Below are positions 39,862 through 46,340 of a DNA stretch of 46,340 nucleotides, piece by piece. Source of the stretch: Acidobacteriota bacterium. GTDB taxonomy: Bacteria; Acidobacteriota; UBA4820; DSQY01. The translations under genes were made by a program, and so were the position numbers. The stretch spans positions 1 through 46,340 of the forward strand of contig JAJYCJ010000016.1 of the NCBI GenBank assembly GCA_021778515.1. The letters are read 5' to 3'. How positions within the stretch are numbered: the stretch's first letter is position 1; every line of letters begins with the position of its first letter. Under the pieces are notes generated by a model. It made no database searches. It was not told the DNA's origin and saw only the letters and a list, made by a program, of their open reading frames with translations.

Positions 39862-41460
39862 ATGGTCGCGAGAGGCGGGGCGGCGGGCACGGCTGGAGCT
39901 GATGGACTGGCGCGTCGGATGGCCTCGCGCTGCCTTTGCTACCTGCCGGTGATTCTGGCCGCCCTGTCGGTGGCCATGGTTCTCGCCTCACCCCTCAGGG
40001 GGCTCGAACTGGGAGACGAGGGCGTCGTGGCGCTCGGCGGCTGGCGGATTCTGACCGGGCAGGTGCCCTACCGGGACTTCTTCGAAATCGTTCTGCCCCT
40101 CCCGCTCCTGTCGTTGGCCGGCGCCTACCGTCTGCTCGGGGTGACGGTGGCGGCCGGGCGCGCGGTGGCGGTACTGTATTCGGCCGCTCTGGCGGCCCTG
40201 CTCCTCGTTTACTCCCGGCGCCTGCTCACCCGCCCACTCTTTCAGGCAGCCGCCGTTGCCCCCCTGGTATCCTGCGGCGTCGCGGCCTGGCTGTTACCCA
40301 GTCACCACTGGCTGGCGGACGTCTTTGCCTTGGGGGCCCTCTTGGCCTTCGATCTTGCGGCGGATCGCGGGCGGGTGGCATGGGCCGCAACGGGCGGAGC
40401 TTTGGGGGCTCTGTGCGCCATGACCCTTCAGGATCAGGGAGGCCTCTTGCTCGTGGGCCTGGCGCTCTGGTGCCTCCTGGCCGCGCCCAGGGAATCCCGC
40501 GCCCGTCTGACGGCGGCCGCGGCCGCCGGCGCCGGGGCCGTCTTCGTGGCGCTCGCTTGGTGGCTCCTGCCCCTCGTGTCCGCCGCTACGCTCCTTTACG
40601 ACTGGGCCCTCTTCCCACTGTCCCGCTACCAACGTTTCGCCAACAACGTAGCCGGTTTCGCGCGGACGGCGAGGGAGACGGCCGCCCTTTGGAGGACGGG
40701 GATCTTCTGGCGGGAGCCCGTGGCCTTTGGCCTGTGGAATGCCAAGGTGCTCCTCGTGGCCGCGGAGGTGGTGGCGGCGTGGATCGTCTTTGCCGTGGGC
40801 CTGGTGCGCCGGCGCGATCTCGGCTGGCGCTTCTATCTCATGGCCTCCGGCGCGTGCGCCTTCCTCCTTCCCACCTTCAGGTGCCTGGCCCTGGTGAACC
40901 TCGAATGGGCCCTCCCGATGGCCGGGCTGGCGGCCGCGTGGGGCCTGGAACGGTGGGCCGGCCGCGGGGATGGTCAGCGCCGCGCGGCCGGGTGGATGGC
41001 CGCAGCCGTGATCCTCGTCTTCGCGGGGGCGGGCCTGGCCCGCCTGCCGGGACTCCTGAGCGAACGGGGACCCATGGTGATGACGCCGGCGGGTGCGGTG
41101 GGGCCTCTCCCGCGCTCGGAGGCCACTGATCTGCAAGGGATCGTGGACGCCGTGGCGATCCGGCTGCGCCCGGGGGAGCCCCTCTTCTCGACGGGTTTCA
41201 TGGGCATGCTGAACGTCCTCACGGGGCACCCTTCGCCCGCCCCGTTCGACGTCTTCCTTCCCCCCGACTACACGACGCCGTCCCAGGTCTCAGAGGCGAT
41301 CTCCGCATTGGATCGGAACCGGGCCGAGTGGATCGCCCAGCCCGCCGGCTTCGGCGGGGGGGAGGCGTGGCGGAGTTACCTGACGCGGTGCTTCGAGCCG
41401 ATCTACCAAAACGCTCGGTACGAGTTGTGGAAGCGAAAGGAGGGTCGGCCGATGGGGTGA
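39862..41460 (+). CDS. GT-C-like multi-pass membrane protein (putative glycosyltransferase)
   Basis: This is a 532-residue protein with about ten membrane helices. The first periplasmic loop has the Asp-Glu pair typical of GT-C enzymes (GLELGDEGVVALGGW, Asp52/Glu53), followed by ILTGQVPYRDFFEIVLPLPL, a pattern common in bacterial ArnT/PMT-like proteins. The C-terminal 130 residues are soluble and would lie outside the inner membrane. Such enzymes move a sugar from a lipid-phosphate donor. Acceptor and donor are unknown. GGGAGGCGGC precedes the start. Its end is seven bases from the convergent EamA gene. Confidence 0.7.
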   Translation: MVARGGAAGTAGADGLARRMASRCLCYLPVILAALSVAMVLASPLRGLELGDEGVVALGGWRILTGQVPYRDFFEIVLPLPLLSLAGAYRLLGVTVAAGRAVAVLYSAALAALLLVYSRRLLTRPLFQAAAVAPLVSCGVAAWLLPSHHWLADVFALGALLAFDLAADRGRVAWAATGGALGALCAMTLQDQGGLLLVGLALWCLLAAPRESRARLTAAAAAGAGAVFVALAWWLLPLVSAATLLYDWALFPLSRYQRFANNVAGFARTARETAALWRTGIFWREPVAFGLWNAKVLLVAAEVVAAWIVFAVGLVRRRDLGWRFYLMASGACAFLLPTFRCLALVNLEWALPMAGLAAAWGLERWAGRGDGQRRAAGWMAAAVILVFAGAGLARLPGLLSERGPMVMTPAGAVGPLPRSEATDLQGIVDAVAIRLRPGEPLFSTGFMGMLNVLTGHPSPAPFDVFLPPDYTTPSQVSEAISALDRNRAEWIAQPAGFGGGEAWRSYLTRCFEPIYQNARYELWKRKEGRPMG

Positions 41461-41467
41461 CGGGCCA

Positions 41468-42373
41468 TCAGTTTTCCAGCAGGAGAAGCGCCACCCCCAT
41501 GAAGGCCACCAGGGTTCCCAGAAACGCGCGCCTGGAAATGCGCTCCTTGAAGAAGATCCATACCAGGGGGAGGAGGAGGACGGGTACGGGGGCCATGAGC
41601 GCCGATGCCACTCCCACCTTGGCGTGGCTCACGGCGTACAGGGAGAGCCAGACTCCCACGAAGGGCCCCGTGGCGGCGCCGCAGGCCGTATAGAGCAGGG
41701 CCCGGCGGTCCCTCAGCTTGTCGAAGCTCTCTCGCACGCCGCCGAGGGCCACGGTCACGATGAGGATGCCGAGGGTCGCCACGACCATGCGGATGAGAGT
41801 CCCCGAGAGAGAGCTCACGCCCTCCCTCAGGCCCTCCTTGGCCGCCACCAATCCCGCGGCTTGGCAGAGCGCCCCGCCGAGTGCGAAGGCCGTGCCTCGG
41901 CCGAGCCTCCCGTTTCTGACCGGGCCGGTCGTGGGGCTCCTTTCCAGCACCACCCAGGAGATGCCGGCCAGGGTCACGAGGATGCCCAGGAACTCCAGCC
42001 AGGTGAGGGCCTCTCCCAGGAAGGCGATGCCCATGAGCGCCGAGAAGATGGGCCAGGAGGACATGATGAGCGTGGCCTTTCGCGGGCCAAGCTCGATGTA
42101 GGATTGGAAGAGGAAGCTGTCCCCCAGGGTCAGACCGATGAGCCCCGAGAGGCCCAGCCACAGCCAGCTCTCCAGAGGAGCGGAGAGGGGGAGGAGCGTT
42201 CCGTAGAAGAGAAGGTGCGTCGCCCCCAGCAGGAGCACCGCGAAGACCAGCCGGGTCCTGTTCACCGCCAATACCCCCACCCGGGTGCTGGCCAGCGTGA
42301 AGTAGAGGGCGGTGAAGGCCCACAGCACGGCCGTGAGCAGAGCGGCCAGTTCGCCGAGCCTGGATGCGATCAC
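41468..42373 (-). CDS. EamA/DMT-family transporter
   Basis: This 301-residue protein has ten predicted helices in two five-helix EamA repeats (about 5-130 and 160-300). Helix-pair signatures ALMGIAFLGEALTWLEFLG and LPLVWIFFKERISRRAFLG, each with the conserved Glu before the last helix, are clear. The family exports metabolites such as amino acids; substrate unknown. The start is GTG 42373, with GGAGG nine bases upstream, not the earlier ATG at 42412, which lacks a site. Confidence 0.87.
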   Translation of the reverse strand: MIASRLGELAALLTAVLWAFTALYFTLASTRVGVLAVNRTRLVFAVLLLGATHLLFYGTLLPLSAPLESWLWLGLSGLIGLTLGDSFLFQSYIELGPRKATLIMSSWPIFSALMGIAFLGEALTWLEFLGILVTLAGISWVVLERSPTTGPVRNGRLGRGTAFALGGALCQAAGLVAAKEGLREGVSSLSGTLIRMVVATLGILIVTVALGGVRESFDKLRDRRALLYTACGAATGPFVGVWLSLYAVSHAKVGVASALMAPVPVLLLPLVWIFFKERISRRAFLGTLVAFMGVALLLLEN

Positions 42374-42633
42374 GAGAGGGCCTCCTCCGCCCCTGCACAG
42401 GCCGGGCGGCACCCCAACTTACTCCAGCGCCAGCCCCAGCGGCAAGGGAATTCGGGAATTCGGAGCCGACCTGCCGGGAAAGAGAATGAGCACCGAGCCA
42501 CCGGGGCAACAAGGCCGGCAGGAGGGGGATGGTGAAGCCCAAACATCAGCAGGGCCCGATGGCTGGTCGCGGCTTCTTCTCCACCCTCAACCGAACACGA
42601 CGTACACTGTCGATCCGAGGAGAGGAGGCCGTC

Positions 42634-43449
42634 ATGGGCACGATGGCGAGGGCGCTGACGATCGCGGGGTCGGACTGCAGCGGCGGGGCGGGCATACAGG
42701 CGGACCTGAAGACCTTTCACCGCTTCGGAGTCTTCGGCATGTCGGCGGTGACGGCCGTGGTGGCCGAGAACACCGTGGGCGTTCAGGGGTGGGCGGCCGT
42801 GGCGCCCGATCTGGTGGCCCGGCAGATCGACTGTTGCCTGGGCGACATCGGGGCGGACGCCGTCAAGACCGGCATGCTGGTGGATGCGGACGTGATCGCG
42901 GCCGTCGCGGGCCGCCTGCGCGCGCACGGGGCCGGAAACCTCGTGGTCGACCCGGTGATGAGGGCCAAGAGCGGAGACCCGCTGATCGCGCCCGAGGCGG
43001 TGGAGGTCCTCGTCCGGGAACTCTTCCCCCTCGCCCGCCTCGTGACGCCCAACGTCCCCGAGGCGGAAGCGCTCGTCGGACATCCCCTCCGGACGGAGGC
43101 CGAGCTGAGGGCGGCAGCCGAGACCATCCGGAGCCTCGGGCCCAAAGTGGTGGTCATGAAGGGGGGGCACAGCCCGGCCAACCCTGCGGGGCTCTGTGTG
43201 GACTTCGTCTGGGACGGGAAGGAGTGGTGGCCCCTGGAGGGAGCCCGCGGTCCCGATCGCCACACCCACGGCACCGGCTGCACCTTCTCGGCCGCGTTGA
43301 CGGCCCTGTTGGCTCGCGGGCTCCCGTTGCGGGAGGCCCTGAGCGAGGCCAAAGCCTTCATCACGGAGGCGATCCGCACCGCACCGGGACTCGGTGGCGG
43401 CCACGGCCCCGTGAACCACTGGGCGTCCGCGGGGCCGTCGATCCGCTGA
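42634..43449 (+). CDS. thiD: Hydroxymethylpyrimidine/phosphomethylpyrimidine kinase
   Basis: This 271-residue enzyme phosphorylates HMP and then HMP-P in thiamine synthesis. ALTIAGSDCSGGAGIQADLK is the N-terminal signature, VVDPVMRAKSG the middle motif, and DRHTHGTGCTFSAALTALLA the ribokinase-family anion hole and catalytic Asp/Cys region. The Met-rich strand VKTGMLVDADVI is typical. ATG 42634 follows GAGGAGGCCGTC. No TPP riboswitch was found in the 260-bp spacer, and no other thiamine gene is near. Confidence 0.95.
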   Translation: MGTMARALTIAGSDCSGGAGIQADLKTFHRFGVFGMSAVTAVVAENTVGVQGWAAVAPDLVARQIDCCLGDIGADAVKTGMLVDADVIAAVAGRLRAHGAGNLVVDPVMRAKSGDPLIAPEAVEVLVRELFPLARLVTPNVPEAEALVGHPLRTEAELRAAAETIRSLGPKVVVMKGGHSPANPAGLCVDFVWDGKEWWPLEGARGPDRHTHGTGCTFSAALTALLARGLPLREALSEAKAFITEAIRTAPGLGGGHGPVNHWASAGPSIR

Positions 43450-43464
43450 TTACCGCCATTGCCG

Positions 43465-45678
43465 TCAGGGCTTGTTCTGGCCCTCCTCCAGGTGCCGGCT
43501 GAAGAAAGCGAGGATCCGCTTGAAGAGGTCGGTCCTCTCGGCCGGCCCCCGGATGGAGTGGTCCATACCCGGGTAGTAGGCCATGTCGAAAGGCTTGGCC
43601 GCGGCGTAGAGGGCGCTCACCATCTGGGCGCTGTTCCCGAAGTGAACGTTGTCGTCCACGAGCCCCTGGGCGATGAGCAGGGCGCCGTGCAGCTCCGCCG
43701 CGTCGTGGACCGGGGAGCTCTTCGTGTACCCCGCTTCGTCGTCCTTGGGCAGCTTGAGGTAGCGCTCCGTGTAGCAGGTGTCGTAGTTGAGCCAGTTGGT
43801 GACCGGCGCCACCGAGACGCCGCACCGGAAGGCATCCGTATGGGTGAGGGAGTAAAGGGTCATGAAGCCGCCGTAGCTCCAGCCCCAGACGCCGATCCGC
43901 TGGGGGTCCACGTACGGCAGTTGTTTCAATGCCCGCACTCCGGTGAGCTGGTCCTCCAGCTCGGTCTTGCCCATCCTGTCCAGCAGCACCCCCTCGAAGG
44001 CGGTCCCGCGTCGGCTGGAGCCGCGGTTGTCGAGCATGAAGTAGACGAAGCCGGCCTGGGAGAAGAGCTGGTCGATGGTGGCCCAGCGGGGCTCGAAGCG
44101 GTCCTGGACGATCTGGAAGTCCGGTCCTCCGTAGACCTCCACGACGGCCGGGTAGCGCCGGCCGGGGACGTAATCCCTGGGCTTGATGACCTCGGCGTGG
44201 AGGGGGGTTCCATCCTCGGCGCGCAGGGTCAGGAATTCGGGTTGCACGAAACCGTACTTCTGGAGGAAGGCCGTCTGGCCGGCCGCCACAAGATGCTGCC
44301 GCCCGGTGGCGGTGACCGTGAGGGTCAAGTCCGCGGGAACCCCGACCCGGGAGTACTCGTCCAGGTACTCCCTGGCCGAAGGCGAGAAGGTCGCTTCGTG
44401 CCATCCCTGGCCCTGGGAGACGGTCCTCAGGTCCCTGCCGTCCAGGCTCACCGAGCAGACCTGGCGCCCGGTGGCCTCATCCTTGTTGGCGGAGAAGAAG
44501 ACCCTCTTCTCCGAGGGGTCCACCGCGAGGATGCCATCCACCACCCACGGACCAGCGGTGAGCCGGCGGATCAGCCCCTTACGGAGGTCATATAGATAGA
44601 GGTGAGCGAAGCCGTCCCGCTCGCTCAGCCAGAGAAACCGCCTGCCGTCCTTGAGGAAGCGCGGGGCCTCCAGAACATTCACCCAGGTGGAGGAGCTCTC
44701 CTGGAGGATCTCCCTCGACGGGGAGCCGTCCAGGGAGGCGGCGTACAGGGTCAGCTTCTGCTGGCCGCGGTCCAGCAGCTCGTAGGTGAGCGTCTTCCCG
44801 CCGGGCACCCAGGCGACCCTCGGCAGGTATCCCTGGCCCGACTCGGCGCCGGGGATCGCAAGGGCCTTGCCGCCATCCGCCGGGACGATCCAGAGGCTCA
44901 CGGCCGGGTTGGGGTCGCCGGGGCGGGGGTAGAACTGCTGCCGCACGCCCGGCTGGAGTTCCCGCTGATCCACGATGGGGTAGGTGGGCACGCCCGTCTC
45001 GTCGAAGCGGAGGTAGGCGATGTGGGAGCCGTCGGGAGACCACCAGAGGGCCGTCGTCATGTCCAGCTCTTCGCCGTAGAGCCAGTCGGGAACCCCGCAG
45101 GTCACGAGGGGCGCCTTGCCCTCGGCCACCATCTTCTTGGCGCCGGTGGCGCGGTCCACCACCCAGAGGCTTCCTCCCTCGGTGTAGGCCAGACGGCTGT
45201 CGTCGGGGGACCAGGCGAGGTTCTTCGCCCCTTCCCCCGCCTGGGTCAGGCGCGTCAGGGCGTGTGCCGGCAGGTCCCAGACGAAGTCGCCCTCGTTGCT
45301 CTCGAGGAGCAGGTAGCGACCCGCGTGCGAGAGCCGGTAGCTCGTGAACTTGGCCTCGCCGAGCTTCTCCTTGGAGAGCGCGCTCTCCTGGCCGAGGGCC
45401 GCGCGAAACTGCTCCTGGGTGAGCATGGGAGAGGCCTTGCCGGATCGGATGTCGTAACTCATGAGGTCCGCCGCACCGCCGTAGGCGTGGGGGGCGACGT
45501 AGCAGAAGCGGCCCCCGTCGGGCATCCACTGGAGGTCACTCGGAAGGGGTGAGGAGGCGCCGATGGCCAGGGCCTCCTCCACGGTGAGGTCCCGCGGCAC
45601 ATTAGCCGCGAGGGCCGCGGTCCCGAACGCCAGGAGGGCGAGAAGGGCAGTGGGCAGGCAACGGCGCAGGCGGGTCAT
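43465..45678 (-). CDS. Secreted prolyl dipeptidyl peptidase IV-like (peptidase S9)
   Basis: This 737-residue protein has a signal peptide (1-24, ALLALLAFGTAALA) and an N-terminal eight-bladed propeller with the S9B glutamate pair (Glu203/Glu204 in DWLYGEELD) that holds the free N-terminus of the substrate. The hydrolase domain has Ser601 in GWSYGG, Asp675 in LVDDNVHFGNS and His707 in MDHSIRG, a complete triad. The features fit DPP-IV, which removes X-Pro dipeptides, better than oligopeptidase B or acylaminoacyl peptidase. GGAGG stands six bases before the ATG at 45678. It is divergent from a C1 peptidase, suggesting extracytoplasmic peptide use. Confidence 0.92.
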   Translation of the reverse strand: MTRLRRCLPTALLALLAFGTAALAANVPRDLTVEEALAIGASSPLPSDLQWMPDGGRFCYVAPHAYGGAADLMSYDIRSGKASPMLTQEQFRAALGQESALSKEKLGEAKFTSYRLSHAGRYLLLESNEGDFVWDLPAHALTRLTQAGEGAKNLAWSPDDSRLAYTEGGSLWVVDRATGAKKMVAEGKAPLVTCGVPDWLYGEELDMTTALWWSPDGSHIAYLRFDETGVPTYPIVDQRELQPGVRQQFYPRPGDPNPAVSLWIVPADGGKALAIPGAESGQGYLPRVAWVPGGKTLTYELLDRGQQKLTLYAASLDGSPSREILQESSSTWVNVLEAPRFLKDGRRFLWLSERDGFAHLYLYDLRKGLIRRLTAGPWVVDGILAVDPSEKRVFFSANKDEATGRQVCSVSLDGRDLRTVSQGQGWHEATFSPSAREYLDEYSRVGVPADLTLTVTATGRQHLVAAGQTAFLQKYGFVQPEFLTLRAEDGTPLHAEVIKPRDYVPGRRYPAVVEVYGGPDFQIVQDRFEPRWATIDQLFSQAGFVYFMLDNRGSSRRGTAFEGVLLDRMGKTELEDQLTGVRALKQLPYVDPQRIGVWGWSYGGFMTLYSLTHTDAFRCGVSVAPVTNWLNYDTCYTERYLKLPKDDEAGYTKSSPVHDAAELHGALLIAQGLVDDNVHFGNSAQMVSALYAAAKPFDMAYYPGMDHSIRGPAERTDLFKRILAFFSRHLEEGQNKP

Positions 45679-45847
45679 GGTGCCTCCTTCACATTGGCTT
45701 GGGCCGCAACGGGCCCGCGAGGCATTGTATGCCCGGAGGAGGGTTGGTTGCACGCCGGGGCGCGGTGTATCCTAACCAACCGAAGCGGAGCCGTTTCGGG
45801 GCCTGTCCCGGAGCGGTTCCGGCGAGCATGCGGGGAGGTGGAAGGAG

Positions 45848-46340
45848 ATGCGACTCAAGGGCACTATGATGCTGATGCTGGCTGGGGCCTTCGTTCTGGC
45901 GGGCTCCGCCGGGACCATGGCCCAGTACGTCCCGGGTCCTGGAGAGGAGCCCAGCGCCGCGGCCGGGCTGGATGCCAAGGCCCTCGGCGAAATTCAGGGT
46001 TCGCTCGTCCAGACTCCCGCCCTGCGGGCGGCCCAGAACGCGCTGGCGGCCACGGACCTTCAGGCCGTGGTGACGGATCTGCAGAAGGCGAGGCAGCAGG
46101 ATACGCTCTTCACCCACGTGATCACCGCCGGCAAGATCACCAACCAGGAGCAGACGGGGCGCTGCTGGCTCTTCGCGGGCCTGAACGTCCTGCGCCCGGC
46201 GGTGATGGCCAAATACAAGCTGGAGAACTTCGAGTTCTCCCAGGCCTACTCCCAGTTCTACGACAAGCTGGAGAGGGCCAACCGCACCCTCGAGCTGGCC
46301 ATCGCCCTCCGGAATGAGCCGCCGGACAGCCGCAAAAATG
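45848..46340 (+). CDS. Secreted C1-family peptidase, bleomycin hydrolase/PepC-like (partial)
   Basis: The first 164 codons are visible; the gene runs past the window. A signal peptide (about 1-25, MLMLAGAFVLAGSAGTMA) is followed by a spacer and the C1B active-site segment ITNQEQTGRCWLFAGLNVLR, whose Cys is the nucleophile. FEFSQAYSQFYDKLERANRTL is a bleomycin-hydrolase hallmark. Classical PepC/bleomycin hydrolase is a cytosolic hexameric aminopeptidase, so an exported version is unusual. GGAGGT lies eight bases before the ATG. It is divergent from the DPP-IV-like gene with about 170 bases between. Confidence 0.9.
   Translation, partial: MRLKGTMMLMLAGAFVLAGSAGTMAQYVPGPGEEPSAAAGLDAKALGEIQGSLVQTPALRAAQNALAATDLQAVVTDLQKARQQDTLFTHVITAGKITNQEQTGRCWLFAGLNVLRPAVMAKYKLENFEFSQAYSQFYDKLERANRTLELAIALRNEPPDSRKN

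Noticed and set aside
42374-42633. TPP riboswitch upstream of thiD
   Set aside because: None of the conserved TPP aptamer blocks (such as CTGAGA) could be found.
1-46340. tRNA, rRNA, transposase or integrase genes
   Set aside because: I looked for GTTCGA-type T-loops, rRNA landmarks and DDE/tyrosine recombinase motifs and found none that I could support.

Overview
The window is from a high-G+C Gram-negative bacterium. An outer envelope is shown by a Pal lipoprotein, a CpoB/YbgF-like protein, a TolC-type outer-membrane factor, type IV pilins and a PilY1-like adhesin. The gene mix (ThyX, KamA, a bacterial microcompartment shell protein, DPP-IV-like and C1 peptidases, KimA-like permeases) would suit Acidobacteriota or a deltaproteobacterial-type lineage, but no rRNA or tRNA is present, so this placement is a guess.

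Layout: 0-4 kb holds the end of a PduO-type cobalamin adenosyltransferase, pbpG (-), pepE (+), thyX plus two small membrane proteins (-). 4-10 kb holds pyk and two tandem KimA-like potassium permeases (-). Their leader carries a sequence that reads as a ydaO-type cyclic-di-AMP riboswitch. 10-15.2 kb holds a methyltransferase-like membrane protein (+) and a small microcompartment-type locus (-): BMC-H shell protein, CoA-acylating aldehyde dehydrogenase and a GMC oxidoreductase. A four-helix-bundle gene flanked by 30-bp inverted repeats lies between the shell and dehydrogenase genes. 15.4-22.3 kb is a minor-pilin/PilY1 operon (+) ending in a clear intrinsic terminator. 22.4-32.9 kb (-) is a zinc-ribbon protein, an MFS transporter and a long envelope-stress/efflux operon: ECF sigma, anti-sigma, Spy-like protein, TolC-like protein, adaptor, ABC ATPase, two FtsX/MacB permeases and a secreted protein. 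The two permease genes are separated by a broken four-helix-bundle remnant. 33.6-35 kb holds pal and cpoB. 35.1-38.9 kb is a compact operon of kamA, two Ddl-like ATP-grasp ligases and a GNAT acetyltransferase. 39-46.3 kb holds a repeat-rich non-coding stretch, a GT-C-like membrane protein, an EamA exporter, thiD, a secreted DPP-IV-like peptidase and the start of a secreted bleomycin-hydrolase-like C1 peptidase.

The three most interesting items are: (1) the overlapping kamA / ATP-grasp / ATP-grasp / GNAT operon, which looks like a dedicated pathway for a beta-lysine conjugate; (2) the four-helix-bundle cassette with inverted G-rich repeats inserted between two microcompartment genes, plus a decayed relative inserted between two permease genes, which together look like a small mobile unit; (3) the c-di-AMP riboswitch ahead of duplicated KimA-like permeases. 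No CRISPR array, transposase, integrase, rRNA or tRNA was seen. Start sites were often moved from the longest open frame to the start with the best ribosome-binding site.
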